Source of the DNA: Gaoshiqia sediminis
Lineage (GTDB): Bacteria > Bacteroidota > Bacteroidia > Bacteroidales > Prolixibacteraceae
DNA length: 64,000 nt
Assembly (NCBI RefSeq): GCF_025907915.1
Contig: NZ_JAPAAF010000006.1
Coordinates: 142,461 to 206,460 of the forward strand
Reading direction: 5' to 3'
The notes under the pieces are model-generated. The model worked only from the letters and a program-made list of their open reading frames with translations, was not told the origin of the DNA and did not search any database. This document shows, in pieces, positions 1 through 8,640 of the stretch; position 1 is the stretch's first letter; each line of letters begins with the position of its first letter. The position numbers and the translations under genes were made by a program.

Positions 1-354
1 CCCTGCAAGCCTGCACACCAGCATTATATTCCGTTTCCTTTTGGCTCCTTTCACCCTCAAAAACTTTCGGGGTGTCTAAGCGTTCAATAAAGCTCTCTTC
101 TGCTAAAACCTTAGGTGTTTTTCATTTATATATTTAAATCTGGATTGTCCTACCGTCTCCTAATGACAAAGAAACAGAGGAATCAAGAATTAAGAATGAG
201 ATATTTATTATAATTGTGAGCGCTAAGGATGAGCATTCATAGTGTAGTAGAGTATGTTTATTTGTACCATATTTGGCTCAATATTTCCTAAGTCTTTGAT
301 TAATAGTGGTCGTTATTTTTGAAGAAGTAAAATAGAATAGCCACAATAAGTAAT
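1..354. other. Left-edge non-coding stretch with a start-less open frame
   Basis: No complete gene is visible. On the minus strand a frame runs open for about 40 codons from just inside a TGA at 122-124 to the window edge, but it has no ATG and I recognise no family in it. It could be a decayed gene, or part of one whose remainder lies beyond the edge, or chance. The rest is AT-rich and shows nothing I can name. Confidence 0.4.
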
Positions 355-389
355 AAAAGCCCTGATCGGATTTTCTGGTCAGGGCTTTT
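355..389 (-). terminator. Intrinsic terminator of oxyR
   Basis: Perfect 11-bp stem (355-365 paired with 379-389) with a 13-nt loop, followed on the minus strand by a T-rich run. It sits 5 bp past the oxyR stop codon. Confidence 0.85.
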
Positions 390-393
390 CATT

Positions 394-1344
394 TTACCCG
401 ATTTTTAGTTTCGTGTCGAGTGGCTTTATCACCGGCTTTTGTTTCATACGTGTTGGGATGTTTTCGGAAATCACTTCCAATAAAAGTTGAGCAATCCTTT
501 TCAAACCGGTCGACTTCAGATAGGCCGCGCTGATCTCCCGGATCGGAGTAGGTTCTCCAATCTCTTTAACCATATCTTCATAAACTTCCGGAATGTTAAT
601 AGTAGCCAGCTCCGGCAGAAAAGTCATACCACCCTGGTTTTCAACAATCCGTTTTATCGACTCGATAGAGTAGGAAATGTACCGGAAGGAAAGCTCAGTT
701 TCTTTCCGATCGGGGATCTGGCAGATTGAGTTTACCTGGTTTTGGAAACAGTTGCCTTCGCGTAAATACCAAAGCTCCTCGGTTTGCAGTTGGTCCTGGC
801 TGATTTTCTCCTCCGCAAAAAGTGAATGGCGATCGGAAACGTACAGGTAGAAACGCTCATAAAACAAGGGTACAAAACCAATGTTTTTAGCGATCACCGG
901 GGTTGACAAAATGCCAAGATCCAGCTCATTAAATGTGAGTCGCGTAATTATATCTTCGGTATTCACCTCGGTGATTTCCAAAAACAGCCGCGGATATTTC
1001 TCGTTCAGCGCATCAATAAAAAGGGGCACCAAGTATGGAGACAGGGTGGGAATGATGCCTACGCGCAGTTTTCCTTCCGCTTGTTCGTCCATGTCAAGCC
1101 CCAATTGGTTCAGGTCGTCAACCAGTTGCACAATCGTCAAGGCTTTTTCGTAGAATAATTCCCCTTCAGACGTGAGCGACAGCGGCTTTCTGGTCCGGTC
1201 AATTAGTTGATAACTGTACTCTTCTTCCAGCTTTTGAATTTGCAGGCTTAGTGCCGGCTGACTGATATGCAGCTGCGCTGCCGCACGGGAAAAGCTTCGG
1301 TGGCGCACCAGTTCAATGAAATAGGTCAATTGGTTGATATTCAT
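394..1344 (-). CDS. oxyR: LysR-family hydrogen peroxide sensor/activator OxyR
   Basis: A 316-aa LysR-type regulator. The N-terminal winged helix-turn-helix covers about residues 1-60, and the remainder is the periplasmic-binding-protein-like effector domain. Cys199 and Cys208 lie in a segment reading REGNCFQNQVNSIC, with the same spacing and even the same numbering as the redox disulfide pair of E. coli OxyR. This makes peroxide sensing through disulfide formation likely. It is divergent from dps, a classical OxyR target, and they share a 108-bp intergenic region. The long minus-strand leader holds a TACATTTG -7 candidate. The closest alternative would be a generic LysR regulator, but the cysteine pair argues against it. 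Confidence 0.93.
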   Translation of the reverse strand: MNINQLTYFIELVRHRSFSRAAAQLHISQPALSLQIQKLEEEYSYQLIDRTRKPLSLTSEGELFYEKALTIVQLVDDLNQLGLDMDEQAEGKLRVGIIPTLSPYLVPLFIDALNEKYPRLFLEITEVNTEDIITRLTFNELDLGILSTPVIAKNIGFVPLFYERFYLYVSDRHSLFAEEKISQDQLQTEELWYLREGNCFQNQVNSICQIPDRKETELSFRYISYSIESIKRIVENQGGMTFLPELATINIPEVYEDMVKEIGEPTPIREISAAYLKSTGLKRIAQLLLEVISENIPTRMKQKPVIKPLDTKLKIG

Positions 1345-1396
1345 GTTTTATAATTATTACTTATGGACACATAAAGTTAATAAATAACAGCTATGG

Positions 1397-1404
1397 TATT
1401 TTTG
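1397..1404 (+). promoter_or_regulatory. Putative dps promoter, -7 element TATTTTTG
   Basis: Matches the Bacteroidota TAnnTTTG -7 consensus about 50 bp before the dps ATG. No convincing TTTG -33 element stands at the usual spacing, which would fit a promoter dependent on an activator such as OxyR. That reading is an inference. Confidence 0.5.
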
Positions 1405-1419
1405 AAATAAGAAATAAAA

Positions 1420-1427
1420 CAAATGTA
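1420..1427 (-). promoter_or_regulatory. Putative oxyR promoter, -7 element TACATTTG
   Basis: Minus-strand match to TAnnTTTG, about 76 bp before the oxyR ATG. It lies face to face with the dps candidate, so one OxyR site between them could control both genes. Confidence 0.45.
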
Positions 1428-1452
1428 AAGTCAAACAATAAATTTTAGCGAT

Positions 1453-1917
1453 ATGAAAACAGTAGAAAAAAGCAACATGAAAAATGAAGTGTTAGTGAAT
1501 GGTTTAAATGAATTTTTAGCCGACATCCAAGTCTTTTATCAGAATTTACGGGGATTCCACTGGAATGTAAAAGGCAGTCTGTTTTTTGTTCTTCACGCCA
1601 AATTTGAAGAGTATTATAACGAAACCTCCGAACTGGCTGACGAGGTTGCTGAACGAATTTTAATGATTGGTGGCGAGCCGCTTCATGCTTTTTCAGACTA
1701 CCTGAAGGTAGCAAGCTTGCCTGAAGTGAAGAACGTTTCGGATGGAAGGAAAGCTGTTGGAGTTGTAATTGAACAGTCTGCTATCTTGCTGGAAAAAATG
1801 CACAAATTACAATCGCTGGCTGCCGACCACAACGATGAAGCTACCAACGCCCTGTTTAGCGACATGATTGGCGAAACCGAAAAACGCCTTTGGATGTTGA
1901 GAACATTCTTAAGCTAA
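1453..1917 (+). CDS. dps: Dps ferritin-like DNA-binding/starvation protein
   Basis: A 154-aa ferritin-like protein that oxidises Fe(II) with peroxide and stores iron in a 12-subunit shell, protecting DNA. The inter-subunit ferroxidase ligands are visible: His36, His48 and Glu52 in the first helix region and Asp63 and Glu67 further on, at the same relative spacing as His51, His63, Asp67, Asp78 and Glu82 of E. coli Dps. Length is normal for the family. An alternative ATG lies at 1486, which would remove 11 residues. The lysine-bearing N-terminus is short, so DNA binding is uncertain. Divergent oxyR next door supports peroxide induction. Confidence 0.95.
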   Translation: MKTVEKSNMKNEVLVNGLNEFLADIQVFYQNLRGFHWNVKGSLFFVLHAKFEEYYNETSELADEVAERILMIGGEPLHAFSDYLKVASLPEVKNVSDGRKAVGVVIEQSAILLEKMHKLQSLAADHNDEATNALFSDMIGETEKRLWMLRTFLS

Positions 1918-1938
1918 GGGGAAAATAACAAAATCAAC

Positions 1939-1977
1939 AAAGGCTGTCCCGGGTTTTAGCCCATCGGACAGCCTTTT
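1939..1977. terminator. Bidirectional terminator between dps and lpdA
   Basis: Stem of 11 bp (1939-1949 with 1966-1976) in the 79-bp gap between the convergent genes. T-rich sequence follows the stem on both strands, so it can serve both dps and lpdA. Confidence 0.85.
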
Positions 1978-1996
1978 CTGTTCTTAGTTTTTTAAG

Positions 1997-3388
1997 TTAT
2001 AAATGAATCACCTCATCGTAAGCAGCAGCAGCAGCCTCCATGATAGCCTCGCTCATGGTGGGGTGCGGATGAATGGATTTGATCAATTCATGCCCGGTGA
2101 TCTCCAATCGTTTGGCCACAACCAGCTCGGCGATCATTTCGGTAACATTGCCTCCAATCATGTGGGCGCCCAGTAATTCACCGTATTTGGCGTCAAAAAT
2201 CAATTTCACAAACCCATCTTTCTGACCGGCCGCGCTTGCTTTTCCGCTGGCAGAGTAGGGGAATTTGCCTACTTTAATTTCGTATCCGGCCTCTTTTGCC
2301 TGTTTCTCCGTCATCCCAACCGACGAAACTTCGGGCGATGTGTACGTACAGCCCGGAATGTTGCCATAGTCAACCGGGTGCGGATTCAGTCCGGCAATTT
2401 TTTCAACACAGGTGATCGCCTCGGCTGATGCCACGTGGGCCAGTGCCGGTCCGTGGACAATATCACCAATCGCATAAACTCCTTCCACGTTGGTGCGGTA
2501 ATAATCGTCAACCTTTATTTTGCCTTTGTCAACTGTAATGCCCACTTCCTCCAAGCCAATATTTTCAATATTAGCGGCAATTCCAATGGCCGAGAGCACA
2601 ATTTCGGCTTCCACTTTTTCTTCGCCCTTTTTTGTTTTGATGGTTACTTTACACAAGTCGCCCGAGGTGTCAACTGATTCGACAGATGAGTCAACCATTA
2701 CCTTCATTTTCATTTTTTTGAAGGAGCGTTCCAATGTTTTCGAAACCTCTTCATCCTCATTAGGAACGACGTTGGGCAGAAACTCAACTAACGTGACATC
2801 GGTTCCTATGGATTGGTAGAAGTATGCAAACTCGCTGCCAATGGCGCCTGAACCAACCACCACCATTGACTTGGGTTGCTTGGGAAGGTTCATGGCCTGG
2901 CGGTAACCGATAATATTTTTGCCGTCCTGTTTCAGGTTTGGCAGCTCGCGGGAGCGTGCACCGGTCGCCAAAATGATGTGTTTGGCCGTATAACTGTTTT
3001 TTTTGCCGTCCTCGCCGGTAACTTCCACCGATCCTTTTCCGGTAAGCTTGCCAAATCCGCTGATGACCTCAATTTTATTCTTCTTGAAAAGAAACTGGAT
3101 GCCTTTGCTCATTCCCTCGGCTACTCCTCGGCTACGGCCGATCATGGCCCCGAAATCGGGTTTTACCTCGCCGGAAATGGATACGCCGTAATCGGCTGCA
3201 TGCTTGGCATACTCATATGCCTGGGCACTTTTCAGCAATGATTTGGTTGGGATGCAACCCCAGTTGAGGCAAATGCCACCGAGACTTTCTTTTTCAACAA
3301 CGCCAACTTTCATTCCCAATTGGGCGGCCCGGATGGCAGCAACATAACCGCCGGGACCACTCCCTATAACTAATACATCGTAATTCAT
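1997..3388 (-). CDS. lpdA: Dihydrolipoyl dehydrogenase (E3)
   Basis: A 463-aa flavoprotein disulfide reductase that reoxidises dihydrolipoamide with NAD+ in 2-oxoacid dehydrogenase or glycine cleavage complexes. Features in order are the FAD-binding GSGPGG motif near residues 9-14, the redox disulfide Cys40-Cys45 in GGICLNWGCIPTKS, the NAD-binding GSGAIG Rossmann motif near 180, the second FAD motif AIGD near 311, and the catalytic His442/Glu447 dyad in HPHPTMSEAI. Length and motifs are complete. No E1, E2 or glycine cleavage genes lie nearby, so the partner complex cannot be named from the window. Confidence 0.96.
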   Translation of the reverse strand: MNYDVLVIGSGPGGYVAAIRAAQLGMKVGVVEKESLGGICLNWGCIPTKSLLKSAQAYEYAKHAADYGVSISGEVKPDFGAMIGRSRGVAEGMSKGIQFLFKKNKIEVISGFGKLTGKGSVEVTGEDGKKNSYTAKHIILATGARSRELPNLKQDGKNIIGYRQAMNLPKQPKSMVVVGSGAIGSEFAYFYQSIGTDVTLVEFLPNVVPNEDEEVSKTLERSFKKMKMKVMVDSSVESVDTSGDLCKVTIKTKKGEEKVEAEIVLSAIGIAANIENIGLEEVGITVDKGKIKVDDYYRTNVEGVYAIGDIVHGPALAHVASAEAITCVEKIAGLNPHPVDYGNIPGCTYTSPEVSSVGMTEKQAKEAGYEIKVGKFPYSASGKASAAGQKDGFVKLIFDAKYGELLGAHMIGGNVTEMIAELVVAKRLEITGHELIKSIHPHPTMSEAIMEAAAAAYDEVIHL

Positions 3389-3511
3389 AATCTTTTGATC
3401 TTTATTTTTTATGCGATTTAAAACAAAACAGTTCAGCTTTTAAAAAGTTTTGTAAAAATGCCGGGTGGTTGCCGAATAAAAGTGTGTGCAATTCAACGGA
3501 AAGTTGTGCCA

Positions 3512-3538
3512 TAAAAAAGGCCGGTGTTTAGCCGGCCT
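3512..3538 (-). terminator. Terminator of the meaB-tlpA-like unit
   Basis: GC-rich 7-bp stem (3518-3524 with 3532-3538) followed on the minus strand by six T. It lies 11 bp beyond the stop of the TlpA-like lipoprotein gene. Confidence 0.9.
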
Positions 3539-3549
3539 CATTCTGGATG

Positions 3550-4650
3550 TTATTCAGGCATCAATTCTTTCAACTTTTCTTCCAGGGCTGCACCCCGTAA
3601 GTTTTTGGCAATGATTTTTCCTTCTTTGTCGAGCAAAACCGAATGGGGAATGGAGTTTACCCCGTAAAGTTGTGCCACTTCGTTTTGCCAGTATTTCAGG
3701 TCCGAAACGTGGTGCCAGGTCAGCTGATCTTCAGCAATACCTTTCAGCCAGGCATCTTTGTCGCGGTCGAGCGAAACGCCAAGAATATCGAAGCCTTTGT
3801 CCTTATAACTGTTGTAGGCAGCCACAATGTTTGGGTTTTCCTGGCGGCAGGGGCCACACCACGAAGCCCAGAAGTCCACAAGCACATATTTCCCGCGCAG
3901 TGATGACAAGGTCAACGGGTTTCCTTCGGGATCATTCATGGTAAAATCGGGTGCTTCGGTGCCGATGGCTGTTTTTGCCTGCAAATCAAGAATTTCCTGA
4001 AGTTGTTTCATGTAAACCGATTCGCTTAGGTTAGGCGAAAAATTGTCGGTCAGCGATTTCAGTTCGGTATATTCCAGTTGGTTGGCCAATTGGGTGAGGG
4101 TAATGAAAGGAGCTACCACCGACTGGCTGTTTTCGCGTACGAAATTTTTGGCAAAAACCATCATGTTGTCCGAGGCAGCGTCCACGTCAATACGTACCCG
4201 GTCCATTTCCTGCTGGTTGCCGCTGGCTGCTGCCTGGGCATATTCCTGCTGGTATTGCTGCATCTTTTGGTTCATGACGTTCAGCTCGTCCAGGTAGCTG
4301 TTAAAAACATCGGTAGCCGGAGACCCGGTTACTTTTGTGGCACGCAGGCTGTCGATGTAGGCCTCTACTTTAATTTTTGCATTTTCGAGGAAGAACTGTG
4401 CAAAGTAGTCGCGGTCGTTCAGTCGCAGGTAATTCAGTTCGGCCGGGCCGGCTTCGCCTTCGAAGGTGAAGTTGCCTTTTTCCAGTTTGGCGGTATCAAC
4501 CACCACAGCCTGGCCGGCTTCAGCTTTTACCAAGAATACCTGACCCGAATCCAGTCCGGCGATGTTTCCGGAAATCCGGTATTTCGAGGAATTACTCTGG
4601 CATGCTGCCAGGAAAATCATCACAACAAACAGCAAGGGTAAATTTTTCAT
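3550..4650 (-). CDS. TlpA-family thiol-disulfide oxidoreductase lipoprotein with DUF4369 domain
   Basis: A 366-aa envelope protein. The signal peptide ends in a lipobox with acylated Cys17. A DUF4369-like beta domain covers roughly residues 24-115, a helical middle section follows, and a TlpA/AhpC-type thioredoxin fold begins near 230 with the active site WCGPC at 264-268. Such Bacteroidota proteins reduce or reshuffle disulfides in the periplasm, for example in cytochrome maturation; the substrate here is unknown. Its ATG overlaps the meaB stop by 4 bp, so the two are probably co-transcribed, although no functional link is evident. A strong terminator follows. Confidence 0.88.
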   Translation of the reverse strand: MKNLPLLFVVMIFLAACQSNSSKYRISGNIAGLDSGQVFLVKAEAGQAVVVDTAKLEKGNFTFEGEAGPAELNYLRLNDRDYFAQFFLENAKIKVEAYIDSLRATKVTGSPATDVFNSYLDELNVMNQKMQQYQQEYAQAAASGNQQEMDRVRIDVDAASDNMMVFAKNFVRENSQSVVAPFITLTQLANQLEYTELKSLTDNFSPNLSESVYMKQLQEILDLQAKTAIGTEAPDFTMNDPEGNPLTLSSLRGKYVLVDFWASWCGPCRQENPNIVAAYNSYKDKGFDILGVSLDRDKDAWLKGIAEDQLTWHHVSDLKYWQNEVAQLYGVNSIPHSVLLDKEGKIIAKNLRGAALEEKLKELMPE

Positions 4651-5777
4651 TCTTTTTCTTTTTGAGATTGATAATATGCGTCTAATAATTGTTTCGCAGC
4701 GACAAATGAGCTCGTTTCTTCTTTCAGTACCTGTTGTTCAAAATCAGGCAGCAGTTGTCTGATTTCCGGGTTTTGGTAAAAGCTCGTTTTTAATTGTTCG
4801 TTTATGGTTTCGTACATCCAGAATTTTGCTTGTTCATTTCGTTTATACTGAAAATAGCCATTCTCATTTGCCAAACGAAGGTATTCATGGATGGTTTCCC
4901 AAATCTGGCTAATCCCTGTTTTTTTCACTGCCGAGCAGGTCAGTACTTTTGGCGACCAGCCCGAATCGGTTGGCGGAAACAGGTGCAGGGCGTTCATGTA
5001 TTGGACGCGGGCTATTTCGGCGCGGTCGATGTTGTCGCCATCAGCTTTGTTGATGGTTATGGCATCGGCCATCTCCATAATGCCACGTTTGATTCCCTGA
5101 AGTTCGTCACCGGCGCCGGCCAGCATCAGCAGCAGAAAAAAATCGACCATTGAATGAACCACCGTTTCGCTCTGTCCAACGCCCACGGTTTCTATAAAAA
5201 TGATGTCGAAGCCGGCTGCTTCACACAGAATAATAGTTTCGCGTGTTTTGCGGGCCACCCCGCCCAGCGAACCTGCCGAAGGCGACGGGCGGATGTAGGC
5301 ATTCGGGTCGGAGGATAATTCTTCCATGCGCGTTTTATCACCCAGGATACTGCCTTTTGAGCGTTCGCTGCTGGGGTCGATGGCCAGCACGGCCAGTTTG
5401 TGCCCCTGCGAAGTAATGTGTTTCCCCATTGATTCGATGAAGGTGCTCTTGCCCACGCCAGGAACGCCTGTAATGCCGATGCGAATCGATTTGCCGCTGT
5501 ACGGTAAACATTTTAAGATAATCTCCTGCGCAACTTGCTGGTGCTCTTTTTTAGAACTTTCAATTAGCGTAACGGCCTGACTCAGCACAGTAATGTTGCC
5601 CTCGCGGATCCCTTTCACGTAATGGTCGGCCTGGTGAGCGGTTTTTCGCTTGTTTTTCAGAAAACGTTTTATGGAATCTTCACAGAACGATTCGGGCTGC
5701 TCGATGCCGCTGTTCACGGTCAAACCCTTGTATTGTCCTTCGTTCTCAATATGTTTATGGTTTTTGTCAACAATCAT
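4647..5777 (-). CDS. meaB: Methylmalonyl-CoA mutase-associated GTPase MeaB (ArgK type)
   Basis: A 376-aa G3E-type P-loop GTPase. The Walker A motif GVPGVGKS spans residues 104-111, followed by conserved switch segments including the DPSS and ETVGVGQSE motifs and the NKADGD base-recognition segment. MeaB proteins gate cobalamin loading and protect the radical enzyme methylmalonyl-CoA mutase. The mutase genes mutA/mutB are not adjacent, which is common. The N-terminal extension of about 30 residues is variable. It may be co-transcribed with the overlapping TlpA-like gene. The older name ArgK (arginine kinase) should not be used for function. Confidence 0.93.
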   Translation of the reverse strand: MIVDKNHKHIENEGQYKGLTVNSGIEQPESFCEDSIKRFLKNKRKTAHQADHYVKGIREGNITVLSQAVTLIESSKKEHQQVAQEIILKCLPYSGKSIRIGITGVPGVGKSTFIESMGKHITSQGHKLAVLAIDPSSERSKGSILGDKTRMEELSSDPNAYIRPSPSAGSLGGVARKTRETIILCEAAGFDIIFIETVGVGQSETVVHSMVDFFLLLMLAGAGDELQGIKRGIMEMADAITINKADGDNIDRAEIARVQYMNALHLFPPTDSGWSPKVLTCSAVKKTGISQIWETIHEYLRLANENGYFQYKRNEQAKFWMYETINEQLKTSFYQNPEIRQLLPDFEQQVLKEETSSFVAAKQLLDAYYQSQKEKE

Positions 5778-5824
5778 TCTGAAAATTTTAACGAAGGTAA
5801 AATTTCATGCACGATAAAAAAATA

Positions 5825-5851
5825 AGCCGCTTCAAAAAAATTGAAACGGCT
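5825..5851 (-). terminator. Terminator of the DUF1573 gene
   Basis: Stem-loop of 11 bp (5825-5835 with 5841-5851, one mismatch) followed on the minus strand by a long T-rich run. It separates the DUF1573 gene from meaB. Confidence 0.8.
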
Positions 5852-5875
5852 GGCATATCATTTTACCAAAATAAA

Positions 5876-6967
5876 TTATCCGGCTGCCTGTACATTGGTT
5901 GACACGCGCAGGATGCTGGTTGGTTTTTTGGGGTCGTTGGTGATTACGGTAATCGCTTTGTTCTGGCGGCCGCGTTTTCCTTTGGAGTTGAACACCACTT
6001 TCAGCGGAACGGTTTCGTTGGCAGCAATCACTTTCTTCTCGGGGGTGACAGCTGTGCAGCCACACGATGTTTTCACGTTGCGGATAATCAGGTCGCGTTT
6101 GCCCGAGTTTTTTATGGTGAACACGCATTCAACCTGGTCGCCTTCTTTGATGTCGCCGAAATCGTGGGTTTCCTCATTAAACGAAACCACAGGGGCGCTG
6201 GCCAGTTCTTCGGGCGACAGAGCAGAAAAGTCTTCCTCTACAGTTGCCGAAACTCCGATAGAATTACGGTAGTCGGTTTTGCCATCCACGTTCAGGTAAA
6301 CGCGGTGCATCACAAAACCATACGTTTCAATCTTGCGGGCATCGTAGGTTACCAAAATATTTCCCTTTTCATGTGGTTTCAAGGTCGAAGGAACGACTTT
6401 TACCGCCAGGTGGCTTGGTGGGGTTTTGAAGTCGAGGCTTACGGTTTGCTCCGAGTCGTTTATAATTTCCAGGCTGTCGGTCAAAACTTCGTTTTCATTG
6501 ATTTTCACAAAGGCAATGTGGTTTGATTTTGCCCGCACCGGGCCAATTTCCCTTGGATAAAGTTCAGCAACGGTTTTTTGCCGGGGGTCAACATTCCCTT
6601 TAATGCGGAGAATCGTGCGCGGAACTTCGCCGTTTGAGGATACGGTAATTGTTTTGTTGAACGGCCCTGGTCGGTTTTGCGGATTATAGCTCACTTTTAT
6701 GAAGCCTTTTTCGCCCGGCGCAATAGGTTTACGGGTCCATTCGGGCGTGGTACAGCCGCATGATGCCTGTACATTGTTCAAAATCAACGGCGTGGAACCG
6801 TTGTTCACAAAGTTGAAGTTGGATGATTGGGAGCCGGCTTCTTCTTTGAATGATCCAAAGTCATGTTCCACTTTATCGAAAACAATTTTAGCTTGCGCCG
6901 ATTGTGCGCCAACATGTCCTGAGATCAATAGTGTCGCCAGAGCCAAAAGAATAATTCTAAATTTCAT
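5876..6967 (-). CDS. Secreted protein with two DUF1573 domains
   Basis: A 363-aa protein with a Sec signal peptide ending near residue 21 (GAQS). Two DUF1573 (ASH/PapD-like immunoglobulin fold) domains are seen, near residues 28-125 and 260-360. Each carries the hallmark SCGCT segment (QASCGCTTPEW and KTSCGCTAVTPE), and a third beta-sandwich lies between them. DUF1573 proteins are abundant in Bacteroidota envelopes and their exact function is not established. The paired cysteines in each SCGC motif could form disulfides or bind metal, which is speculation. It is a single-gene unit with its own terminator. Confidence 0.88.
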   Translation of the reverse strand: MKFRIILLALATLLISGHVGAQSAQAKIVFDKVEHDFGSFKEEAGSQSSNFNFVNNGSTPLILNNVQASCGCTTPEWTRKPIAPGEKGFIKVSYNPQNRPGPFNKTITVSSNGEVPRTILRIKGNVDPRQKTVAELYPREIGPVRAKSNHIAFVKINENEVLTDSLEIINDSEQTVSLDFKTPPSHLAVKVVPSTLKPHEKGNILVTYDARKIETYGFVMHRVYLNVDGKTDYRNSIGVSATVEEDFSALSPEELASAPVVSFNEETHDFGDIKEGDQVECVFTIKNSGKRDLIIRNVKTSCGCTAVTPEKKVIAANETVPLKVVFNSKGKRGRQNKAITVITNDPKKPTSILRVSTNVQAAG

Positions 6968-7262
6968 ATCTGTTTATTTTACAGGTGAAGACGTTTTATG
7001 TATTGGCCATTCCAATCGGGTTTCCGGGGATTGATATCTCCAATGAACCTTAAAAAAAGATGCTACCTGGTTGATGGCTTTAAAAACGGTTTCACAAAGA
7101 TAATATTCTTACCAAAAGAGTTAAAGCCTCATACAAAACTAAAAAAGCCGCTTGGATCGCCATGTTAATTGCAATAAACATTTGTTAATGGTTTGTTAAC
7201 ATCGCAGAATCTTTGAAAAAATGACTAGTTTCGTGGGTATCAAGCCAGAACAGAGAGTTGAT

Positions 7263-8630
7263 ATGGGAAGGAACACGATTCGGTTTATTATTATTTTGGC
7301 CACTTTTTCGGTGCTGGGTATCCTGCTGATCCAATTTTTCTTTTTTAAGAATACGGTGGACCTGAATGAAAAAAAATTTCATGATTCGGCCACACAGGCC
7401 CTGAAAAATGTTGCCGGAAATTTAATTGAATACAATACCAAAATCAGGGGAACGGCTGCCAGTCACGATCATGTGGTTGCCGTTGATCAAATCTCGAATA
7501 ATTACTACGTGGTGAACGTGGACGATGAGATCAATCCGGGGTTGCTGGAGCATTTTCTGATTAAAGAGTTCCGGAAATACAATATTGAGCTGGACTTTGA
7601 GTATGCCATTTATGATTGTGAAAATAGCCAAATGGCCTATGGTATTGCTGTTTTGGAAGAAGACGACAGTCTGAAAAGGAAAAACCTCCATACCGAGCAA
7701 AGTTCAGGCTGTGCTACCGATGAAGAGATTTTTGAAAACCATTATCAGTTGAGATCGTCAAAAAAAACAGGATGCGATCTGCCCACTTGCGAAAAGTACA
7801 CTTACTATTTTGGCGTTTATTTCCCCAACCGCTCTCGTTTTTATAGTAGTCAGGTGCAGGCCTGGTTGGTGGTCAACGGCTTTTTGGTGATAGTAATCCT
7901 GTTTTTTGGATACACGCTGTATGTAATTATCAATCAGAGGCGTTTGAGCGAGATCCAAAAAAACTTCATCAACAACCTGACCCATGAATTTAAAACGCCG
8001 ATTGCATCGATTGATCTGTCAGCAAAAGTATTGTCCGACCCTAAAATAATCCAGCACCCGAGGCGACTGGAAGAGTATTCGCGGATTATTGGCGAGCAAA
8101 CCCAACGGCTTTCGGCCCAGGTTGAGAAAGTGTTGCAGATGGCAACCATCGAAAAGAAGAGAATTCAGCTTCAATCCAAGGAAATTAACCTGGCTGAATT
8201 CATCCGGCAGAGTATTGCCGAATTTAAAACGAGTCAAAACGGGAATGAATATGAGATTGAATTGGATATACCCAACGTGGAGATGGTTGTTAAAGCCGAT
8301 CCTTTGCATTTTTCGAATGTCATTTTCAATATTCTGGACAATGCCTTCAAATATTGCGATGAAGTGCCTCACGTTCGGATACGTCTGGAGCAGATTAAGA
8401 AACACATTCACGTTCACTTTGCCGACAATGGGATTGGCATTGCCAAAGAATACCGTAAAAAAATATTTGGACGTTTTTTTCGCATCCCCACAGGTGATAT
8501 TCACAACGTGAAAGGCTTTGGATTGGGCCTCGATTACGTCAAAAAAATAACCGAACGCCATGGCTGGAAAATTGAAGTAGCTGATAATTCACCAAAAGGC
8601 AGTATTTTTACCATCACGATACCCGTCTAA
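7263..8630 (+). CDS. Two-component sensor histidine kinase (RprX-like)
   Basis: A 455-aa membrane kinase. TM1 lies near residues 6-28, a sensor region of about 170 residues faces the periplasm and contains several cysteines, and TM2 is near 202-224. No HAMP domain is apparent before the HisKA H-box NNLTHEFKTP, with phospho-acceptor His at about 241. The N box (NILDNAFKYC), G1 (DNGIGIA) and G2 (GFGLGLDYV) follow. An ATG 14 codons upstream (7221) is in frame, but I prefer 7263 because the family begins directly with the first TM. Its partner response regulator starts 10 bp downstream. The pairing resembles Bacteroides RprXY. The signal is unknown. Confidence 0.9.
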   Translation: MGRNTIRFIIILATFSVLGILLIQFFFFKNTVDLNEKKFHDSATQALKNVAGNLIEYNTKIRGTAASHDHVVAVDQISNNYYVVNVDDEINPGLLEHFLIKEFRKYNIELDFEYAIYDCENSQMAYGIAVLEEDDSLKRKNLHTEQSSGCATDEEIFENHYQLRSSKKTGCDLPTCEKYTYYFGVYFPNRSRFYSSQVQAWLVVNGFLVIVILFFGYTLYVIINQRRLSEIQKNFINNLTHEFKTPIASIDLSAKVLSDPKIIQHPRRLEEYSRIIGEQTQRLSAQVEKVLQMATIEKKRIQLQSKEINLAEFIRQSIAEFKTSQNGNEYEIELDIPNVEMVVKADPLHFSNVIFNILDNAFKYCDEVPHVRIRLEQIKKHIHVHFADNGIGIAKEYRKKIFGRFFRIPTGDIHNVKGFGLGLDYVKKITERHGWKIEVADNSPKGSIFTITIPV

Positions 8631-8640
8631 CAATTTAACT

